Part shown: piece by piece, positions 26,354 through 34,914 of the stretch
How positions within the stretch are numbered: position 1 is the first letter of the stretch
Layout: each line of letters opens with the position of its first letter
Assembly (NCBI GenBank): GCA_963662705.2
Contig: OY759767.1
Location: 1,984,001 to 2,048,000 of the forward strand
Source of the DNA: JAPPHA01 sp963662705
Lineage (GTDB): Bacteria > Pseudomonadota > Alphaproteobacteria > Rhodobacterales > Rhodobacteraceae
DNA: 64,000 nucleotides
Direction of reading: 5' to 3'
Made by a program: the position numbers and the translations under genes
Notes under the pieces: model-generated
What the model saw: only the letters and a program-made list of their open reading frames with translations
The model's database searches: none
What the model was told of the DNA's origin: nothing

Positions 26354-26426
26354 TGATGCATCAAAAATTGCGGCAAATGATGTAAAATCGCATTGATGTA
26401 ATTGCTCATTGATGGCATAATTGATG
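26354..26426 (+). promoter_or_regulatory. Candidate LacI operators between divergent regulator and transporter
   Basis: A perfect 10-bp palindrome tgatgcatca occupies 26354-26363. Three direct copies of attgatg lie at 26392-26398, 26408-26414 and 26420-26426, ending about 25 nt before the binding-protein start. The stretch is AT-rich relative to its surroundings, as expected of a divergent promoter. Confidence 0.5.
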
Positions 26427-26451
26427 TGCAAATTGAATGGGAGGATCAATC

Positions 26452-27948
26452 ATGTTACATGAAACAGCAATCAAGAATACATCGCTGCAACCGGATTTCT
26501 GGCATCCATTCTCAACGAAATGGGCAATGAAAATCGCCGTCGGGGCTGTTGCCGTCCTCGCTGCGATGTTGCCCGCAGAGGAAGTCAGGGCTCAGGATGA
26601 CGAGGTACACCTGACGATCTGGCCCGGCCGATACACCCCAACCCGGGTGATGGCAACAGCCGGGGGCGGTACGAAATCGAGCGCAATTCAGGGCATCGAC
26701 CCCATTATTGCCGCGTACCAAGAGTTGCATCCCAATGTGACGATCGAAGTGATCGGGCAGTCCATCAATGCGGACACACGGCGCTGGATGGTTACGCAAC
26801 TGACTGGTGGGGTTGCGCCCGACATCATGTGGTATTTGGGAGATTGGGCAGTCGAGGATTTTCGCAAGAAATGGCTGGTCCCGATCAACGAGTATCTCGA
26901 ACGGCCAAACCCCTACATTGAGGCAGGTCAACCCGGGTCGGAACGGTGGCGCGACCTGTTTTTCCCCCAGATCGAAGTCTGGAAAGCGCCCAATGGCGAA
27001 TTGTATGTTGTCCTAGCCGATCAAATCCAGGTCGGAATCTACTATAACAAGGACCTGTTCGCGGAAGCGGGAGTGGACGGCGTACCCAATAACTGGGAAG
27101 AGATGATGGTCGCTGCAGAAAAGATCCAGGCGACCGGTGCGTATGGCTTCGCCGCCACGGGCAACAACCTGCATCAGCTGACCTGGGTTTCCGGCTGGCT
27201 GACCAATTTCTTCTACCATCCCGAGATCAGCAAACATGACAAAGACGGGGATGGCGTGCTGGACAAGGTCGAAATGGCAACAGCAGTCAAGGAAGGAACC
27301 TATTCCTACAACGACGAACGCAATCGCGCCCGGTTGATGGAACTGAAACGTTTCTCCGACTATTGGCAGCCCGGTGCGCTAGGTACCGACATGGGCGCCG
27401 CTGTCCGGTTGTTTGTCACCGGTAGGGCGGGAATGCTGGTTGTCGGCACGTGGATGCTGCCAACCATCACCGAGGATCCGAATAGAGATTTCGACTTTGG
27501 CATATTCTATCTGCCGGTTGTCGATTCCGCGACATCGGACCTGATTCCTGACGGAGTTCCGCCAACGAACAAGTCCGCGGGGTACGGTTCATTCCAGTAC
27601 GCGGTGACAAATACCGCGGTAGAGAGCGGCGAAGTCGAGGCGGCGATAGACTTCCTCATGTTCGCAACCCAGCCTGATCAGCTGAACCAGATGATCCTTG
27701 AAGGCGGAATCGCGTTGCCCGGTGTGCATGGTGCACCGCCCAATCCCGATCTGGAAGATTTCAAGGAATCCGTGACTCTGGCTCGGGCGCCTTATCAGGA
27801 AGACGACTCGATGTTCGATTCCGTTTTCGCCGAGAAGTTCCTGGTCGTCACGTCTCCGTATCTTTCGGGGGACCAGACGCTGGATGAAACGGTCGATCGC
27901 CTTAATGCCGAAATGGACCAGGCTGCCGATCGCGTCCTCGGAAACTAG
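26452..27948 (+). CDS. Sugar ABC transporter substrate-binding protein, family 1
   Basis: This 498-residue periplasmic binding protein starts at ATG 26452, chosen because gggagg lies 8 nt upstream. This gives a 25-residue N-terminal extension before the signal-like segment MKIAVGAVAVLAAMLPAEEVRAQ; ATG 26527 is an alternative start that begins exactly at that signal. The mature part contains HLTIWPGRY, a solute-binding core with DIMWYLGDWAVEDFRK and IQVGIYYNKDLFAEAGVDGVPNNWEEM, and an unusual Asp-rich insertion HDKDGDGVLDKVE that resembles a calcium-binding loop. Its operon with a GH78 enzyme indicates a rhamnose-containing ligand. Confidence 0.9.
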   Translation: MLHETAIKNTSLQPDFWHPFSTKWAMKIAVGAVAVLAAMLPAEEVRAQDDEVHLTIWPGRYTPTRVMATAGGGTKSSAIQGIDPIIAAYQELHPNVTIEVIGQSINADTRRWMVTQLTGGVAPDIMWYLGDWAVEDFRKKWLVPINEYLERPNPYIEAGQPGSERWRDLFFPQIEVWKAPNGELYVVLADQIQVGIYYNKDLFAEAGVDGVPNNWEEMMVAAEKIQATGAYGFAATGNNLHQLTWVSGWLTNFFYHPEISKHDKDGDGVLDKVEMATAVKEGTYSYNDERNRARLMELKRFSDYWQPGALGTDMGAAVRLFVTGRAGMLVVGTWMLPTITEDPNRDFDFGIFYLPVVDSATSDLIPDGVPPTNKSAGYGSFQYAVTNTAVESGEVEAAIDFLMFATQPDQLNQMILEGGIALPGVHGAPPNPDLEDFKESVTLARAPYQEDDSMFDSVFAEKFLVVTSPYLSGDQTLDETVDRLNAEMDQAADRVLGN

Positions 27949-27954
27949 TCCGGA

Positions 27955-28038
27955 CAAGGCATAATCTGCCTTGCCAGTTGAAGGTGAAGCGCTTTCGCGT
28001 CCGGTAGTAAGTGCACGCCGCCGACGGCGGCGTGCACT
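27955..28038 (+). promoter_or_regulatory. Two hairpins at the binding-protein/permease junction
   Basis: The first hairpin has 7-bp arms (caaggca 27955-27961, tgccttg 27967-27973) and a 5-nt loop; its 3' arm contains the TTG start codon of the permease. The second has perfect 13-bp GC-rich arms (28010-28022 and 28026-28038) and a 3-nt loop, and lies within codons 14-23 of the permease. Together they could lower permease translation relative to the binding protein. Confidence 0.55.
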
Positions 28039-28933
28039 CAACAAGTTTCCGGTATATCTGTGCCTGATTCCGGCGCTGATCTTTTTGGTAGTCTTCAGCT
28101 ACTACCCGTTTTTCTCTGCCTTTTATCACAGCTTGTTCAAATGGGACGGCGTGAATTCGACATTTGTCGGGTTCAAGAATTTTATCGATTTGGCCAGTGA
28201 CGAACGGCTTGGTCCGTCGGTCAAGAACATCTTCATACTCACCAGCGCGGGCGTTTTCTTTGCTCTGACCTTGCCGCTGATCGCGGCGGTTTTCATTCAT
28301 AATCTGAAGTCCGGAAAAATGAGCACAGTCTATCGCTTCGTATTCACGATGCCACTGGTCATTCCGTGGGTGGTTACTGTTCTGGTCTGGCAGTTTCTTT
28401 ACGATCCGTTGGATGGGCCCATAAACCGGTTCCTGATCGCTGTGGGATATCCCGAGTTCGTTCGTGCCTGGCTAGCCGACCCGGATATCGCAATCTTTGC
28501 GATCGCGCTCATCGGCGGTGGAGGCACCGGCGTTGGCTTTCCTTTCGTGGCTGGTTTGAACCTTCTTGTCTACTTGTCTGGACTGAACAACATTTCAAGC
28601 GAGGTCAAAGAGGCGGCCATTCTTGAAGGCGCCACGAGTTGGCAAATGTTTCGCAACATTGAATTGCCGCTCATTAGAACGCAGATCCGAATTAACCTGG
28701 TGATGACAATAATCACGCAGCTTCAGACGTTTCATACCATCATTCTTCTGACACGCGGCGGACCTGGCTACTCGACGATGGTGCCGGGAATGGCGATGTA
28801 TCAGGATGCTTTCGAGTTCAGTCGCATGGGTTACGCGTCGGCAATTGGCGTCGTCCTGTTCGTGATCATGCTGGTCATCACGTTGGTTGCCAATAATCGC
28901 CTGCGTACCACCACAGACTTTGATCCGAATTGA
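27971..28933 (+). CDS. Sugar ABC transporter permease (MalF/UgpA type)
   Basis: This 320-residue inner-membrane subunit has a first membrane span VYLCLIPALIFLVVFSYYPFF, followed by SLFKWDG and the EAA loop EVKEAAILEGATSWQMFRNIELPLI. The only in-frame start before the first span is TTG 27971, which lies in a hairpin. The N-terminus then contains six consecutive arginines encoded by a palindrome. There is a family-atypical insertion LIGGGGTGVGFPFVAGLNLLVYLSG in the middle. It pairs with the MalG-type permease that follows. Confidence 0.9.
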   Translation: MPVEGEALSRPVVSARRRRRRALNKFPVYLCLIPALIFLVVFSYYPFFSAFYHSLFKWDGVNSTFVGFKNFIDLASDERLGPSVKNIFILTSAGVFFALTLPLIAAVFIHNLKSGKMSTVYRFVFTMPLVIPWVVTVLVWQFLYDPLDGPINRFLIAVGYPEFVRAWLADPDIAIFAIALIGGGGTGVGFPFVAGLNLLVYLSGLNNISSEVKEAAILEGATSWQMFRNIELPLIRTQIRINLVMTIITQLQTFHTIILLTRGGPGYSTMVPGMAMYQDAFEFSRMGYASAIGVVLFVIMLVITLVANNRLRTTTDFDPN

Positions 28934-28937
28934 AGCC

Positions 28938-29807
28938 ATGTCGACTTTGATCAAACCCAAACCCAAGCACCGGCGACCCGAACTGATGGCCGTCTTGCGG
29001 AAAGAGGATCGGGTAAAGCACGCCTATCTGTTGGTCATGGCGCTCCTGACCTTCTTTCCTTTTTGGTTGTTGTTCGTCGTGTCCTTCAAGGATCTGCCAC
29101 AGTTCTATCACAACGTCTGGACGCTCGATTACCCGTTACATTTTGAAAATTACACATTGGCGTTCAGGGTTGTCGGCAAATACATTATCAACAGCGCGAT
29201 CGTGACAGCAGCGACGATAGTCGGTGTATTGTTCGTCTCCAGTCTCGCGGCCTTTGCATTTGCCCGATACAGCTTCCCGGGCAGCAATTTCCTGTTCATG
29301 CTGATTATCAGCCTGTTGATGGTTCCTTCGGTCCTGACGATGGTCCCGGCTTTCGTCCTGGTCAAGAACCTCGGCATGCTCAACACCTTGTGGGGACTCA
29401 TCCTGCCTGGAATCGCTGGCCTTCAGGTCTTTGCGATTTACCTGCTGCGCAACTTCATGGCCGGATTGCCGGAAGAGCTGTTCGAGGCCGCGAGGATGGA
29501 CGGGGCGGGAATCTGGCGAAGCTATTGGCACGTCGCGTTGCCGCTGTCACGCCCGGTCCTCAGCATCGTCGTCATAACGTCGCTCCTGAACACATGGAAC
29601 GACTTCATCTGGCCGCTTATCGTGATCAGTGACGATGACTTGCGAACAATTCCGATCGGGCTCGCGTTTTTCCGAACGCAATATCAAACCGACTATGGTC
29701 CGCTCATGGCCGGTTACATCATTTCGCTTTTGCCGTTGCTGGTCGTGTTTCTGTTCATATCCAGAGAATTCGTGAGAGGTCTGACCGCGGGAGCCATCAA
29801 GATGTGA
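28938..29807 (+). CDS. Sugar ABC transporter permease (MalG/UgpE type)
   Basis: This is the second permease, 289 residues from ATG 28938, 4 nt after the first permease. It has six spans, beginning HAYLLVMALLTFFPFWLLFVVSFKD, with SSLAAFAFARYSFPG and the EAA loop EELFEAARMDGAGIWRSYWHVALPLSRP. It ends EFVRGLTAGAIKM, a standard terminus of the MalG group. It completes the membrane part of the rhamnoside importer. Confidence 0.93.
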   Translation: MSTLIKPKPKHRRPELMAVLRKEDRVKHAYLLVMALLTFFPFWLLFVVSFKDLPQFYHNVWTLDYPLHFENYTLAFRVVGKYIINSAIVTAATIVGVLFVSSLAAFAFARYSFPGSNFLFMLIISLLMVPSVLTMVPAFVLVKNLGMLNTLWGLILPGIAGLQVFAIYLLRNFMAGLPEELFEAARMDGAGIWRSYWHVALPLSRPVLSIVVITSLLNTWNDFIWPLIVISDDDLRTIPIGLAFFRTQYQTDYGPLMAGYIISLLPLLVVFLFISREFVRGLTAGAIKM

Positions 29808-29912
29808 ATCGGTCCAATCCCGCCTGGGCAGAGGGTAGGCGGATTAATGGCGCGTCTTGTCGAGGCGAGCTGATCGGCACCACACAAAAATTTACGAGAA
29901 GGACAATCGGGA

Positions 29913-32579
29913 ATGCCGTTTCGCATTTATGATTTGAAAACCGAATTCGCGAAAAATCCGATCGGAATAGGAACGTACCGGCCACGGTTTTCATGGAAAT
30001 ACTGCCATCCGCGAAGCCGGGAAAAGGCGACTCATTTCCAGATCCTTGTCGCTTCGACCACGGAATCGCTCGCCTCTGGCAAAGGAGACCTTTGGGACAG
30101 CGGAAAGGTTCCGTCGAGCCGGTCGCCCCTGATAGAATATGACGGCCATCCGCTGGAAAGCCGATCCGTAGGCCATTGGATGGTCCGCCTGTGGGATTCG
30201 GATGACTCCGCAAGCGGTTTCAGTGCGGCCGGTTCATTCGAGGTTGCCCTGCTTGAACAATCCGACTGGCAGGCGAACTGGGTCGGCTTTCCCGCCGGCC
30301 GTACCGGAAAGGCACTGTATTTTCGAAATTCCTACACACTGGAAAAACCGGTCGCCCGGGCTCGGTCCTATGTCTGCGGATTGGGCTGGTATGAATTCCG
30401 TATCAACGGGCAAAAGGTCGGCGACCGCGTGCTCGAACCGGCGCAGAGCGAGTTCAGCAAACGCGTGCTCTATTCCACGTATGACGTCAGCGAATATCTC
30501 AATTCGGGCGCCAATGTCGTCGGGGCAATCGTCGGAGCCGGCTGGTACGGTATGCCCAAGCTTGTCGCGCAGATCGAGGTCGTGTTCGCGGATGGCACGA
30601 CGCGGCTGATGATCACCAATGGCCGAAACAACAATGACGTCGATCTTTGGAAGGTTTCGGACGGTCCCATCGTTTCGAGCAGCGTATTCGACGGCGAAGT
30701 CTATGACGCTCGCCTCGAGAAGCCGGATTGGGACCGATCGACAGGCGACGAGTCTTGCTACGTTCATGGCGGGGCATGGGTTTCGTCGATGGTCGTCGAT
30801 CCCCCTGGCGGGAAATTGGTGCCCCAAACGATGGAGCCGGTCCGTGTCGTCGATACCCTGAGGGCACGATCCATTGATCAGCCAAAACCGGGTGTATTCG
30901 TGCTGGACAATGGTCAGAATCTCGCCGGCTGGGCCGCGCTCACCGCTTCGGGTAAGCGTGACACGGCGACCACGATGCGTTTTGCCGAGTGCCTCTACGA
31001 AGACGGCACGGTCAACCAGGAAAACCTGCGTTTCGCCGAGGCGCGGGACAGATACATTTTTTCGAAAGACGGGACCCAGACTTGGGAACCGCGCTTTACC
31101 TATCACGGTTTCCGATACATACAGTTGGAAGGTTTTCCGGGTGAACCGACGGTCGACTGCATCGAAACAAAGGTCGTCCGCTCGGACGTCGCGGCAACCG
31201 GGCGGTTCAAGTCCTCGGATCCACTTGTCAACCGCATCGAGAAATCCGTGCGATGGACAGAAGTGTCCAACCTGCATGGCCTGCCGACCGACTGCCCCCA
31301 GCGCGCAGAGCGCATGGGCTGGTTGAACGACATGGCTGCCCGGTCCGAAGAACTGATCTACAATTTCGACGTTTCCCGATTCCTCCCCAAGTGGCTTGAC
31401 GATATCGGAGACGCTCAAGATCCAGTATCCGGCGCGGTCTCCGACACCGCCCCGTTTCGCTGGGGCGCCAGGCCTGGAGATCCTGTCAGCGTCTGCTACG
31501 CCTTGATCCCCTGGCTCTTGTACCAGCACTATGGCGACGAACGAGTCCTGGAAACCCATTTCCAGGGAATGAAACGCTGGGCCGACTACCTGACCTCAAG
31601 GACCAAGGATCACATTGTCGAGGATGGGTACATCGGCGACTGGGCGCCCCCGGTTACAGAAGCGATTGCCGGGAGCATCGGGACGTCCGCCGTTTCGGCG
31701 CATACGCCCAGTGCGCTGATTTCGAGCGCCCACTATTATCATCTGCTCAGACTCCTGATTCGGATTTCAACGGTAATCGATCGGGACGAAGACGGGCGCA
31801 GATTTCGCGAACTGGCGGCGAACGTCCACAGAGCCTTCAACCGGCGGTTTTGGGACGAACGGACAGGCGGCTATGCAAGCAACAACCAGGCCTGTAATTC
31901 CGTGGCGCTTTACATGGGCCTGGTACCGGACGAGAAAAAGACGTCGGTCCTGGCCAACATCGTCAAGGACGTGGAGGATCATGACTTCCATCTCACGACC
32001 GGAAATCTATGCACAAAATACATTTTTGACGTTCTCTCGGATGGCGGCGAAATTGACACCGCCTATCGCTTGTTGACACAAACAAGCTATCCAAGCTGGG
32101 GCTACATGTTCGAACGCGGCGCCACGACCATGTGGGAACGTTGGGAAGAGGGCACCGGTATCGGCATGAATTCCCATAACCATGGTATGTACGCTTCGAT
32201 CGGTGCGTGGCTCTACAAGGCGTTGGCGGGCATACGCGTGGGCCGCGACTGCAGCGGATTTTCAAGTGTGGTGATCGCTCCAAAGATTCCGTCAGGGCTG
32301 AAAGCGGTTGACGCCGCCCTCGATACGGTCAGGGGAACAATCGAGACGTCGTGGGAGAATACGGCGAGCGGGTTTTCATTGACAATCAGCGTGCCCCCAG
32401 GAGCGGACGCGGAAGTTCATTTCCCGAAATCGGGGAATCCGGACCGACAGCTGACCAAGAACGGCGCGGTGGTTGCCGAAAAATGTGCGTCCGGTATTTC
32501 GAACATCCGTAGTGAAAGAGACTCCATTGTGTTCAACGCCCGATCAGGAAAACACCAATTTGGCTTGACATCGACCTGA
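29913..32579 (+). CDS. Alpha-L-rhamnosidase, glycoside hydrolase family 78
   Basis: This 888-residue GH78 enzyme releases L-rhamnose from rhamnosides. No signal peptide is seen, so it acts in the cytoplasm on imported oligosaccharide or glycoside. Order: N-terminal beta-sandwich (PRFSWKY, FQILVAST), carbohydrate-binding-like RhaD segment YVCGLGWYEFRINGQKVGDRVLEPA, then the (alpha/alpha)6 catalytic domain. The motif DCPQRAERMGWLND holds the presumed substrate-binding D460, general acid E466 and D473. WERWEEGTG carries the candidate base E742. A C-terminal beta-domain ends the protein. It follows the permeases by 105 nt and defines the locus as rhamnoside catabolism. No rhamnose isomerase or kinase genes are nearby. 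Confidence 0.93.
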   Translation: MPFRIYDLKTEFAKNPIGIGTYRPRFSWKYCHPRSREKATHFQILVASTTESLASGKGDLWDSGKVPSSRSPLIEYDGHPLESRSVGHWMVRLWDSDDSASGFSAAGSFEVALLEQSDWQANWVGFPAGRTGKALYFRNSYTLEKPVARARSYVCGLGWYEFRINGQKVGDRVLEPAQSEFSKRVLYSTYDVSEYLNSGANVVGAIVGAGWYGMPKLVAQIEVVFADGTTRLMITNGRNNNDVDLWKVSDGPIVSSSVFDGEVYDARLEKPDWDRSTGDESCYVHGGAWVSSMVVDPPGGKLVPQTMEPVRVVDTLRARSIDQPKPGVFVLDNGQNLAGWAALTASGKRDTATTMRFAECLYEDGTVNQENLRFAEARDRYIFSKDGTQTWEPRFTYHGFRYIQLEGFPGEPTVDCIETKVVRSDVAATGRFKSSDPLVNRIEKSVRWTEVSNLHGLPTDCPQRAERMGWLNDMAARSEELIYNFDVSRFLPKWLDDIGDAQDPVSGAVSDTAPFRWGARPGDPVSVCYALIPWLLYQHYGDERVLETHFQGMKRWADYLTSRTKDHIVEDGYIGDWAPPVTEAIAGSIGTSAVSAHTPSALISSAHYYHLLRLLIRISTVIDRDEDGRRFRELAANVHRAFNRRFWDERTGGYASNNQACNSVALYMGLVPDEKKTSVLANIVKDVEDHDFHLTTGNLCTKYIFDVLSDGGEIDTAYRLLTQTSYPSWGYMFERGATTMWERWEEGTGIGMNSHNHGMYASIGAWLYKALAGIRVGRDCSGFSSVVIAPKIPSGLKAVDAALDTVRGTIETSWENTASGFSLTISVPPGADAEVHFPKSGNPDRQLTKNGAVVAEKCASGISNIRSERDSIVFNARSGKHQFGLTST

Positions 32580-32839
32580 ACGGTGTCTGCCGGAAATCCC
32601 CATTTTTTCCGATGGCGGACTACGGTTTCAACGGATCTTGTTGGCGCACAGCTGCAATTCGCCTCGTCTCGGGATGTTGACACGTCTCGGGCCGCAGGAT
32701 TTCTGACTTCGGGACTGAATATCGCGACTATTGCCGCCATCGGCGACATAGGGGGCCGTCCCGCTCTGGGCATCACGTCATCGGCGCGCCTTTCGAAGCG
32801 GCTGAAGACCGATACGATGGATGTCGAGGCCGAGAAGCT

Positions 32840-33661
32840 GTGACCGCACAACTCCTCGGCGTCGACGAACTCGAACGTGGTGAAGCGCCTGGACGCGCAG
32901 CTGGGGCCTTTGAGCGGCGGCGCCTCGAGGAGCCGTATCCGTACCTGATTCTGGATGCCCGCTACGAGAAGGTGCGGGAGAACGGTGTTGTGGGGGCCCG
33001 GGCGGTTCTGATTGCGCTCGGCATTGACCGTGACGGCCGGCGCTTGGTTCTGGGTGTGGAACTGGCCAACCGGGAGAGCCGGTCCTCATGGAAGGACTTT
33101 CTGCCGGATCTTCGGGGCCGCGGCCTCGGCGGTGTTGAGTTCGTGGTCTCCGACGATCATGCCGGCCTCCGTCAAGCGATCCCGGAGGTTCTGCCGCAGG
33201 CGGCCTGACAGCGGTGTTATGTTCAGTTTCTCCGGAACGCGCTGGATCACATGCCGCGCAAGCGCGACGACGACTGCCTGCAGTTGCTGCGCTGGCTCCA
33301 AGACCGGCGCGATCTCGAGGAGGCCCGGGCCGGCTTGGCGGCCTGGCTGATCAGCTGGCAGACGAAGTATCCAAAGCTCACGGCCTGGGAAGAGGACACG
33401 ATCGAGGAGACGCTGTCGTTCTACAGCCTGCCACGCCAGCACCACAAACACCTGAAGTCGACGAACATGCTGGAGCGCTTCAATCAGGAGATCAAGTGCC
33501 GGACGCACATCGTCCGGGTGTTTCCGACCCCGCAGAGCTGTCTGCGACTGGTGCTGGCGCTGGCCATAGAGACCCATGAAGACTGGCTGGAGGCCAACCG
33601 GTATCTGAACATGATCCACTTGCGGGAGCACCGCCGGGACCGGCTGCGGATGGCCGCCTGA
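32840..33661 (+). pseudogene. IS256-family transposase remnant
   Basis: This is the C-terminal two thirds of a mutator-type transposase. RLEEPYPYLILDARYEKVRENG holds the first catalytic Asp, VEFVVSDDHAGLRQAI the second, and HHKHLKSTNMLERFNQEI the Glu. Two lesions are visible. A frameshift lies near 32905-32920: the expected upstream segment reads SNVVKRLDAQLGPLSGG in another frame, and no transposase N-terminus is found before about 32850. An in-frame TGA at 33206-33208 sits where tryptophan is expected before QRCYVQFLRNALDH. The remainder to 33661 is intact. The element is 5'-truncated and dead. Its GC content is higher than that of the preceding rhamnosidase gene. Confidence 0.88.
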
Positions 33662-33673
33662 CGGCGGCGATTT

Positions 33674-33715
33674 CTGTCTGCACCGGCGCGCCCGCGGGCG
33701 CGCCGGTGCAGACAG
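33674..33715. repeat. Perfect 42-bp palindrome
   Basis: Two 21-base arms, 33674-33694 and 33695-33715, are exact reverse complements with no spacer. It starts 12 nt after the transposase remnant's stop codon, is almost all G+C, and contains two ggcgcgcc sites. It could be a terminator hairpin of the element or abutting inverted ends of two element copies. Confidence 0.9.
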
Positions 33716-33822
33716 GCCCCCAAACTCAACAGGAGTACCCAATCGAAATTGCAGAAAACTATAGGCATAACTGTAGAGTCTTGCCGCCTGCTTCCACACA
33801 GTATAATCGGCTATGAGTTCAA

Positions 33823-33912
33823 GGAGAGGTGGCCGAGTGGTCGAAGGCGCACGCCTGGAACGCGTGTAGGCGGGGAACCGTCTCCAGGGTTCGAATCCCT
33901 GTCTCTCCGCCA
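33823..33912 (+). tRNA. tRNA-Ser (anticodon GGA)
   Basis: This 90-nt cloverleaf has acceptor ggagagg/tctctcc, D-arm ggccgagtggtcgaaggc, anticodon loop ctGGAac on cacgc/gcgtg, a long variable arm, T-arm gggttcgaatccc, discriminator G and encoded CCA. No second copy of its 3' end was found downstream, so it is not shown to be an island attachment site. Confidence 0.96.
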
Positions 33913-34205
33913 TCAAGCCGATCCGGGTCCGGAAGGCGACCCCACTACCTCGATTGACGGCCGCTTCGATCCAACTATTCCGCGGACCTCCGCCTCGCGG
34001 CGGGCACGTCGTGCGAAACATCCAACACTGACGAGAGCGCCATTGCGGCGAGCAAACCAAGCTTCGCCGTTCCCGCGTATGGACCCTGTAGCGACCCAGC
34101 CGAGGCCCTTTTGGCCTCCGCATGCCTGTTGCTGCACCGGCTCGATTCAAGGCACAGACTTTCTGAATCACAGGTCTCCGCCATTCAGGATTGCAGCTGT
34201 TCGGA

Positions 34206-34520
34206 TCAGCGTTCGATTTGTACGAACACGCGACTGCCATCCACCCTTACCGCGTATGTCCCGAGGTCAACGCTGACTGGCGCTGAAAGTGCCTTGCCCG
34301 TGCAGATATCAAAGCGTCCACCATGCAGGGGACATTCGATCACACAGTCCGTAACCAGACCATATTCGAGGCTCTCTGCTTCATGAGTGCACATCAGATC
34401 AGTGGCAAAGAACCCCTTACTGGTTTTGTAGATGGCATAGGCATGCCCGCCGTATTCCCATGCGATCAGGTCACCTTCGTCAATGTCTTCCGTTCCACAG
34501 GCGTCAATCCATTGAGTCAT
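34206..34520 (-). CDS. Rieske [2Fe-2S] ferredoxin (MocE-like)
   Basis: This 104-residue small Rieske ferredoxin has cluster ligands C44 and H46 in LMCTHEAES and C63 and H66 in IECPLHGGRFD. The length and the YKTSKGFFATDLMCTHE stretch match ferredoxins that feed electrons to oxygenases, including MocE of rhizopine catabolism. A MocD-like membrane hydroxylase is encoded 2.5 kb upstream on the same strand and is the likely partner. A reductase gene is not present in the window. The gene is separated from the operon by 394 bp of apparently non-coding DNA, so it may have its own promoter. Confidence 0.88.
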   Translation of the reverse strand: MTQWIDACGTEDIDEGDLIAWEYGGHAYAIYKTSKGFFATDLMCTHEAESLEYGLVTDCVIECPLHGGRFDICTGKALSAPVSVDLGTYAVRVDGSRVFVQIER

Positions 34521-34914
34521 CCGTCGGCTCTTTCCTTTTGTTGATGGGCCATCGCACCGAGAGCGATGGATTCGTTATGGAAGCCCGGCCCAGGTCGGTC
34601 GGAACGGAAGACGCAACCATCCTGCGAAAGGAAACCCGCATGGCAGAAACCCGCCGTGAATCATCATTCCGGGATGGAATTTGGCCACGCCCGCATTCCG
34701 AACGGTCGCGCGGACATGCGGAGAGAAGGTCTCGTTCCGGCAAACGTACTTTCTTTCGTCTTTACGCCCACAAGGATGAACGGACTGTTTGCGGCCCATC
34801 CATCCAGACTTCGTTCGGGCCGGAGGTGGTCGTGGTTTCTCCGCGCTTGTCGCGTAATCCTTCGGCTTGCCGTCCCGGAACGCCGATTTGCAAAGGGTCG
34901 TTCATTTGCCCACC
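34521..34914. other. Non-coding gap between DddP-like gene and Rieske gene
   Basis: No recognisable gene was found on either strand. Short open frames here have no family features. It may contain the promoter of the Rieske gene, but no convincing -35/-10 pair was picked out. Confidence 0.35.

Noticed and set aside
33206..33208. TGA in the IS256 frame as selenocysteine
   Set aside because: Transposases do not use selenocysteine, no SECIS-like hairpin was seen, and Trp is expected at this place, so a nonsense mutation is simpler.
33086..34240. 384-codon minus-strand frame across the IS256 remnant and tRNA-Ser
   Set aside because: It runs through a tRNA and antisense to a recognisable transposase, so it is not a gene.
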